Below, one piece after another: positions 5,871 through 9,893 of a DNA stretch of 9,893 nucleotides. The DNA lies in assembly GCA_001803705.1 (NCBI GenBank), contig MHDY01000051.1, forward strand, positions 350-10,242. The letters are read 5' to 3'. The position numbers were made by a program, and so were the translations under genes. This DNA is from Nitrospirae bacterium GWC2_56_14. Its GTDB lineage: Bacteria > Nitrospirota > UBA9217. Positions within the stretch are counted from its first letter, which is position 1. Each line of letters begins with the position of its first letter. The notes under the pieces were generated by a model. That model saw only the letters and a program-made list of their open reading frames with translations. It searched no databases and was not told the origin of the DNA.

Positions 5871-7160
5871 ATGAGAATTCTTACTCGATTCGCATCTGCC
5901 TTGCTTGTCCTGGTCCTTCCGGCAGCGTCATGGGCTGTTGACCTGTCAGGGCAGTCGAGGACCTACCTCCAGTACCGGGAGGCTACCGACTCGACAAAAC
6001 TGCTTCCGCTTTACGAGTATCTTGATTTCCGGGCAGGAGACAAGAGCGAGACGTTCTCGTTTCATTTCGGGGGATGGTACCGGTACGATCTGAAGGATGA
6101 GAGCTTCGGGAAGGACAAATCCACAGGAGACCTGCAGTACGCTTATCTCAGATACCGGTCGGCAAAAAATAACGCCTATGCGAATCTGGGAAGATTTGTG
6201 GTGAACCAGGGCGTTGCTTCGGAGCACCTGGACGGCGCGGCTGCGGGGACCGATCTGTGGGGCGGCTTCGAGATATCGGCTTACGGGGGCATTCCCGTGG
6301 AGACGGATTTCGATTCGCGGTCCGGCGATTCTCTCTACGGAGGGAGGATCAGCCAGGGTCTCGACGGCCTGTACCGGATTGGCGTTTCCTATCTTCTGGA
6401 AAAGAACGACAGCATAGAGTTTCGGAAGGAGGAAGGGGTCGATCTCTGGTTCCGGCCGTTTGCCAAGGCGGAACTCACGGGCACGATGCTCTACAACTCG
6501 ATCACCTCTGACAATGCGCTGACGTCCTTATATCTCACGCTCGGCTCCTTCGGGAACCTCACCCTTCGCACGCAGTACATGGATGTCAGCTACAAAGACT
6601 ATTTCACGACAACGACGATGAGCGCTTTTCTGCTCTCGACCCCCTCGACCACCGGTCCCCTGGATCCCAACGAAAAACTCGCACTGATCGGAGAGGAAGC
6701 CTCTCTCTCCTTCGGCAAGACGAACGTCTCCGTGGATTATAAAAAATATGATTACGACATCGCGGGCAGCGCCGACTATTACGGCGCCAAGGTCGCTTAC
6801 GCCGACGCGCAGTACGGCAGCAGCGGTCTCGCGCTTCACCGGATGGACGGCGAGACGAAGGACCTCCAGTACAGCGAATATCGTTTGTATGTCAGCAGAA
6901 AGATCCAAAAAATCGACCTTACCGCCGATGCGCTCATGGTCAAATACGACATGGAGATCAACGGCGTGAAGAGCGCCTACACGGTAGCGCTTGCCGGAGG
7001 CTATGCCCTGTCGCCCAAAACCAAGGTCGGCGTTGACGTCGAATACGCGAAGAACCCCTACTACGATAAGGACGTGCGGGCATTCCTGAAGCTGGTGTAC
7101 AATTTTGACTTTACATCCGCCGCTCCAGCTCCACCGGCACGGAAAAAGGGGAGGAAATAA
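5871..7160 (+). CDS. outer-membrane beta-barrel porin, probable conduit porin
   Basis: This 429-aa protein is predicted to form an outer-membrane beta-barrel. A Sec signal peptide (MRILTRFASALLVLVLPAAS then WA) with cleavage after Ala22 is followed by VDLSGQSRTYLQYRE. The rest shows alternating hydrophobic/polar strands rich in Tyr, Phe and Gly with polar loops, such as FHFGGWYRYDLKDESFG, DLQYAYLRYRS and TLRTQYMDVSYKDYF, and no cytoplasmic enzyme motifs. No CXXCH is present, so it does not bind haem c itself. The last strand ends AFLKLVYNFDF, a typical barrel-assembly signal, but 15 more residues follow (TSAAPAPPARKKGRK). AAAGGAG lies 10 bases before the start. The two following genes encode multihaem cytochromes 3 bp away and overlapping, so its likely job is the sheath of a trans-outer-membrane electron conduit. 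I cannot place it in a named porin family. Confidence 0.85.
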   Translation: MRILTRFASALLVLVLPAASWAVDLSGQSRTYLQYREATDSTKLLPLYEYLDFRAGDKSETFSFHFGGWYRYDLKDESFGKDKSTGDLQYAYLRYRSAKNNAYANLGRFVVNQGVASEHLDGAAAGTDLWGGFEISAYGGIPVETDFDSRSGDSLYGGRISQGLDGLYRIGVSYLLEKNDSIEFRKEEGVDLWFRPFAKAELTGTMLYNSITSDNALTSLYLTLGSFGNLTLRTQYMDVSYKDYFTTTTMSAFLLSTPSTTGPLDPNEKLALIGEEASLSFGKTNVSVDYKKYDYDIAGSADYYGAKVAYADAQYGSSGLALHRMDGETKDLQYSEYRLYVSRKIQKIDLTADALMVKYDMEINGVKSAYTVALAGGYALSPKTKVGVDVEYAKNPYYDKDVRAFLKLVYNFDFTSAAPAPPARKKGRK

Positions 7161-7163
7161 TCC

Positions 7164-7610
7164 ATGAAAAACAGCGCTTCAAAAATACTCGTACTCGTCA
7201 TGCTTACCGCAGCGCTCGCGGTGGTGATCGTTGCCTGCGTTGGAACTGCCAGCATGGCGACGAAACACCCGGTAGCCGTGGAAAAGATGCCTCTGTGCAG
7301 CGCCTGCCACAACGACTGGCGCGCGGCACTCAGCCATACCACCGATTTCGGAACACGTCATAAATTCTCTGCAGCACAGCAGAAGCGGGCATGCAACCTG
7401 TGCCATAATGATTCCTTCTGCGCCGATTGCCATGCGAACAAGGAAGAACTCAAACCGAGCGACAAATACAAGGATTCCCCCGAACGGACCATGCCTCATC
7501 GGGGAGATTATATCTCGCAGCATAAAATCGACGGCAAGATCAACCCGGCATCGTGTTTCCCCTGCCATGGCCGTCAGAATAACGAGAGGTGCAGAGTATG
7601 TCATCTATAA
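7164..7610 (+). CDS. pentahaem c-type cytochrome, probable lipoprotein
   Basis: This 148-aa exported cytochrome has five CXXCH haem-attachment sites: CSACH (45), CNLCH (77), CADCH (86), CFPCH (131) and CRVCH (143), the last ending one residue before the stop. The N-terminus (KNSASKILVLVMLTAALAV) leads to a lipobox-like IVAC with Cys25, suggesting a lipid-anchored protein. There are exactly five further His residues (35, 58, 66, 112, 120), enough for bis-His coordination of all five haems. The pattern FCADCHANKEELKPSD and MPHRGDYISQHKIDG recalls, from memory, small cytochromes in Geobacter conduit clusters; I cannot verify a homologue. GGGGAGGA precedes the start by 8 bases, and the gene lies 3 bp after the porin. 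The likely role is passing electrons between the periplasm and the large cytochrome through the porin. The side of the membrane it occupies is not shown by sequence. Confidence 0.9.
   Translation: MKNSASKILVLVMLTAALAVVIVACVGTASMATKHPVAVEKMPLCSACHNDWRAALSHTTDFGTRHKFSAAQQKRACNLCHNDSFCADCHANKEELKPSDKYKDSPERTMPHRGDYISQHKIDGKINPASCFPCHGRQNNERCRVCHL
7584..7589 (+). promoter_or_regulatory. ribosome binding site that fixes the large cytochrome start
   Basis: GAGAGG lies 8 bases before ATG 7598, inside the 3' end of the pentahaem gene. The alternative in-frame ATGs at 7616 and 7628 have poorer upstream signals: the first has none and the second has AAAGGG only 3 bases away. The site therefore favours the start that overlaps the previous gene. 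Confidence 0.6.
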
Positions 7611-9893
7611 CTAAGATGAAAGGGACCATGGTTCTTCTCTTCGGGCTCATCCTTGTTAGTATGGGGGGATGCAGTAAACAAAACAGTAATTCCTCCATAG
7701 ACCCGAACACCGGCAAACATTCTGTGATCGACTGGGCGAACGCTGATATCCATGGCGCTTGGGCAAAGAAGCCCAGCAGCGAAGGCGGTTTTGCGAGTTG
7801 CCAGGAATGCCACGGCTCGGATTTCTCCGGCGGGAACTCGAAAAAAGCGTGTTCCTTATGCCATGGTGTGAGCGCGCCCCATCCAGGGACAGGTTCCTGG
7901 GCAAGCGCAAGCGGCGTGAGAACGCACCAGAACACGGACGAGACTAATGCACCGGTCTGCGCGGGTTGCCATGCGAACGGCGCCAACTCTCCTCTTGGGC
8001 CTCTGCCGCCTACTGGCGCAGCTCCGGGTTGTTTTAATAGTACTCTTTGCCACGGTGCAGGCCATCCAGCGGGATGGGCTGCTGCTGACCAGCATGGCGC
8101 CTCGGCAAAAGCGCAGGCGAGTGGATTCAGCGGGTGCCAGTCCTGCCACGGCATTGATTTCGCCGGTGGGACCGCGACTATATCATGTTTCACCTGCCAT
8201 GGAGTGAACGCGCCTCATCCCCCAACACCGTGGATCACGTCGGCAACGCCGACGCTTACCCACACAACGACCAATGAGGGAAATGCAGCAGTTTGTGCGG
8301 GGTGTCACACTGGTGGCGCCAACTTGACCTCAATACCCACGCCAACTCCTACTCCTCCGGCCGGGACACCTGCCGGCTGCTTTAACAATACGCTTTGCCA
8401 CGCTCAGATCGGCCATGCTGCCGGCTGGAGCAGCGCCGATGTGCACGGTGCTGCGGCAAAACTGGCTCCGAGCGGCGCGGCCATGCAGGGCTTCAGCAAG
8501 TGCCAGGAATGCCACGGTCTCAATTTCGCCGGCGGCACCGCGACGACGTGTTTGAACACAGGTATTTGTCACGGCCCAGGGGTGGATTCTCCCCATGCCT
8601 TCCCATGGCAGTCGACGTCAACCAGGAAACACTCGACGACTGCTGAGGCGAATGCCACAGCTTGCGGGCTCTGTCACCTGGCGAACAGGCAACCTCCTTC
8701 CTATGTACCCCTGGCGCAAGCGGTGGGATGTTTTGACAATACGCTTTGCCACGCCGCAGCGGGGAGTCTGGGCTGTATTGATTGCCATAACGTAGCACAA
8801 CCGACTTCCGCCGCAACCCAGGCTCTTCCCGGTGGATCCGGCGTAACGCAGCGTGTTGCGATCGAACCCAGCTTCTCGCTGGCATCGAGCCATATACGCT
8901 CCAGAGGTGGCGCAGTTACCAATAACGATTGCGGCGTTTGCCATATGGAAGGAAACACAGCAGATGGTTCGATCAATGCGACCTATCACAGGAACGGATA
9001 CATCGAACTGCGCGACCCTGACACGGGTGTGACGATCAAGGGCGTGACCCATAGCGGAACAACATCTGCGGAAGGTGTTTACACCAGTACCGGTACGGAT
9101 GCGAGGCCGGTACAGTTCAGCCGCAATCTGGGCAGCGCCGCTATCGAGGCAGATACGGCTGCCATCATGGTCAACCAGTGCTTGAAATGCCACGATGCGG
9201 GCGGCGCTGCAAGCGCTTCTGCTGTTGTACCGGGCGGCACGGCCGGTCAGCCTTTCGCCGGAGCGATCACCGCGAACCCTGGCAGTAATGTGCTTGACGT
9301 TGCGGCACAGTTCGCCCCAACCAACAGATCGTTCCATCCTGTTACGGTCAGACAGAACAGCGGTTATACAAACACCGGCGGCACCAGGATGATTGCTCCC
9401 TGGAATGGTGTGACCAAGACTGCCACGACCACAGTATACGGTCCGCTGATCACCTGCTGGGATTGCCATGCTCCTAACGGAACAGGAGCAGTTACCCTGA
9501 CCACATCGGGCATTCACGGTGGAGCAGTAAATGGAGCAGATGTCGTACCGCTGAGGGGTAATGTGTATACCGCCGGCACCACTGCTGCTTCAAACCTTTG
9601 CCTCCACTGTCATGTAGTGAGCGGAGGCACCACCAACCACGGCACAGGCTCCGCCATAACATCCAGCACGAACGGCAGCATGACCTACTTCCAGAACCGC
9701 TGCACGATCTGCCATGGCAGCCAGACGACCACTGCTCATGCTCCTCGCCCGGTCGGCGCCGGAGATGCGCATGGTTTCAGCACCCGGTCTACTGGCGCCG
9801 CGTTCCCTGCTGCGAGCAATGGTTATGCCTTTATTCGTTCTGAAGGGTGGTATGCGGGCGCTACCACGCACGTTGTTCGGCAGGTCGGAGCTT
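7598..9893 (+). CDS. large multihaem c-type cytochrome lipoprotein, 3'-truncated by window edge
   Basis: The frame is open without a stop from ATG 7598 to the window end, giving at least 765 residues. A lipoprotein signal (VLLFGLILVSMGGC, Cys25) is followed by a dense cytochrome region. Fourteen CX2CH sites start at Cys68, 85, 121, 180, 197, 233, 302, 356, 393, 445, 528, 620, 668 and 702. Four CX5CH sites start at Cys145, 261, 318 and 378. Twenty-two further His residues could serve as distal ligands. Residues 49-391 form three tandem repeats; after Cys393 the haem sites are more widely spaced, with Gly/Thr/Ala-rich segments between them and a YHRNGYIELRDPDTGVTIKG stretch near 463. It overlaps the pentahaem gene by 13 bp, implying coupled translation. 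The best reading is an outer-surface terminal reductase or electron-transfer cytochrome partnered with the porin. The repeat style recalls the Geobacter CxxxxCH/CXXCH domain proteins. The substrate is unknown. Confidence 0.92.
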   Translation, partial: MSSITKMKGTMVLLFGLILVSMGGCSKQNSNSSIDPNTGKHSVIDWANADIHGAWAKKPSSEGGFASCQECHGSDFSGGNSKKACSLCHGVSAPHPGTGSWASASGVRTHQNTDETNAPVCAGCHANGANSPLGPLPPTGAAPGCFNSTLCHGAGHPAGWAAADQHGASAKAQASGFSGCQSCHGIDFAGGTATISCFTCHGVNAPHPPTPWITSATPTLTHTTTNEGNAAVCAGCHTGGANLTSIPTPTPTPPAGTPAGCFNNTLCHAQIGHAAGWSSADVHGAAAKLAPSGAAMQGFSKCQECHGLNFAGGTATTCLNTGICHGPGVDSPHAFPWQSTSTRKHSTTAEANATACGLCHLANRQPPSYVPLAQAVGCFDNTLCHAAAGSLGCIDCHNVAQPTSAATQALPGGSGVTQRVAIEPSFSLASSHIRSRGGAVTNNDCGVCHMEGNTADGSINATYHRNGYIELRDPDTGVTIKGVTHSGTTSAEGVYTSTGTDARPVQFSRNLGSAAIEADTAAIMVNQCLKCHDAGGAASASAVVPGGTAGQPFAGAITANPGSNVLDVAAQFAPTNRSFHPVTVRQNSGYTNTGGTRMIAPWNGVTKTATTTVYGPLITCWDCHAPNGTGAVTLTTSGIHGGAVNGADVVPLRGNVYTAGTTAASNLCLHCHVVSGGTTNHGTGSAITSSTNGSMTYFQNRCTICHGSQTTTAHAPRPVGAGDAHGFSTRSTGAAFPAASNGYAFIRSEGWYAGATTHVVRQVGA
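7742..8770 (+). repeat. three tandem haem-binding repeats coding for residues 49-391 of the large cytochrome
   Basis: Units begin at Ala-Asp of ADIHG (residue 49, base 7742), ADQHG (163, base 8084) and ADVHG (280, base 8435), with periods of 112-122 residues. Each has the order HG, CQ(E/S)CHG with (D/N)F(S/A)GG, a second haem site then a PH pair, a site after N-A (CAGCH or CGLCH), a Pro/Thr-rich linker, and GCF(N/D)(N/S)TLCH. The third unit replaces its second CX2CH with CLNTGICH and lacks the last His. A 19-base identity between 8385-8403 and 8736-8754 shows the relatedness also at DNA level. Confidence 0.9.

Noticed and set aside
7540..8193. Minus-strand open frame of 217 codons opposite the two cytochrome genes
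   Set aside because: It spans both cytochrome genes in antisense and has a biased Trp/Pro/Ala composition produced by reverse-complemented CXXCH codons.
7742..8770. Repeat array considered as CRISPR or other non-coding repeats
   Set aside because: The repetition is at protein level with periods of over 330 bases and diverged DNA, fully explained by tandem haem-binding domains.
8618..9517. Minus-strand open frame of 299 codons opposite the large cytochrome
   Set aside because: The plus strand carries an uninterrupted multihaem cytochrome here with regular haem motifs; the reverse frame is Arg/Cys-rich shadow sequence.

Overview
The window joins two unrelated gene blocks from a Gram-negative bacterium. 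GC is moderately high, roughly 55-60% by eye. The left block (1-5462) is a minus-strand housekeeping cluster. The right block (5871 to the end) is a plus-strand operon for an outer-membrane porin and two multihaem c-type cytochrome lipoproteins. Cytochromes of this style are typical of metal-reducing, extracellularly respiring bacteria. From memory the closest resemblance is to Geobacter-type Desulfobacterota, and Nitrospirota is also possible; the window alone does not settle the phylum.

Left block, in transcription order (right to left): dprA (DNA-processing protein), smg (DUF494), topA (topoisomerase I with four C-terminal zinc-finger-like repeats), a rho-independent terminator, xerC (tyrosine recombinase), and hslV (peptidase of the HslUV protease, running off the left edge). 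A good sigma70-type promoter (TTGACT-16-TATAAT) precedes dprA. dprA and smg overlap by one base, and smg and topA are 4 bases apart, so the three look co-transcribed. The topA terminator suggests xerC and hslV have their own promoters; weak candidates are given. The order matches the widespread dprA-topA-trmFO-xerC-hslV-hslU cluster, but trmFO is absent between topA and xerC.

Intergenic 5463-5870 separates two divergent promoters. The one for the porin operon is TTGACA-17-TATTCT. A perfect 7-bp inverted repeat overlaps its -35 box and another inverted repeat lies in the leader, so the operon may be regulated.

Right block: a 429-aa beta-barrel porin, a 148-aa pentahaem cytochrome with a lipobox, and a large lipoprotein cytochrome still open after 765 residues with 18 candidate haem sites. 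Spacing is 3 bp, then a 13-bp overlap. The set has the parts of a porin-cytochrome conduit: a barrel, a small cytochrome and a large, probably surface-exposed cytochrome, which together could carry electrons across the outer membrane. The large cytochrome contains three tandem repeats of about 112-122 residues. These mix standard CX2CH sites with four unusual CX5CH sites, one of which replaces a CX2CH at the equivalent repeat position. This is the most interesting signal in the window. The gene continues beyond the right edge, so its full length and any partner genes are unknown.
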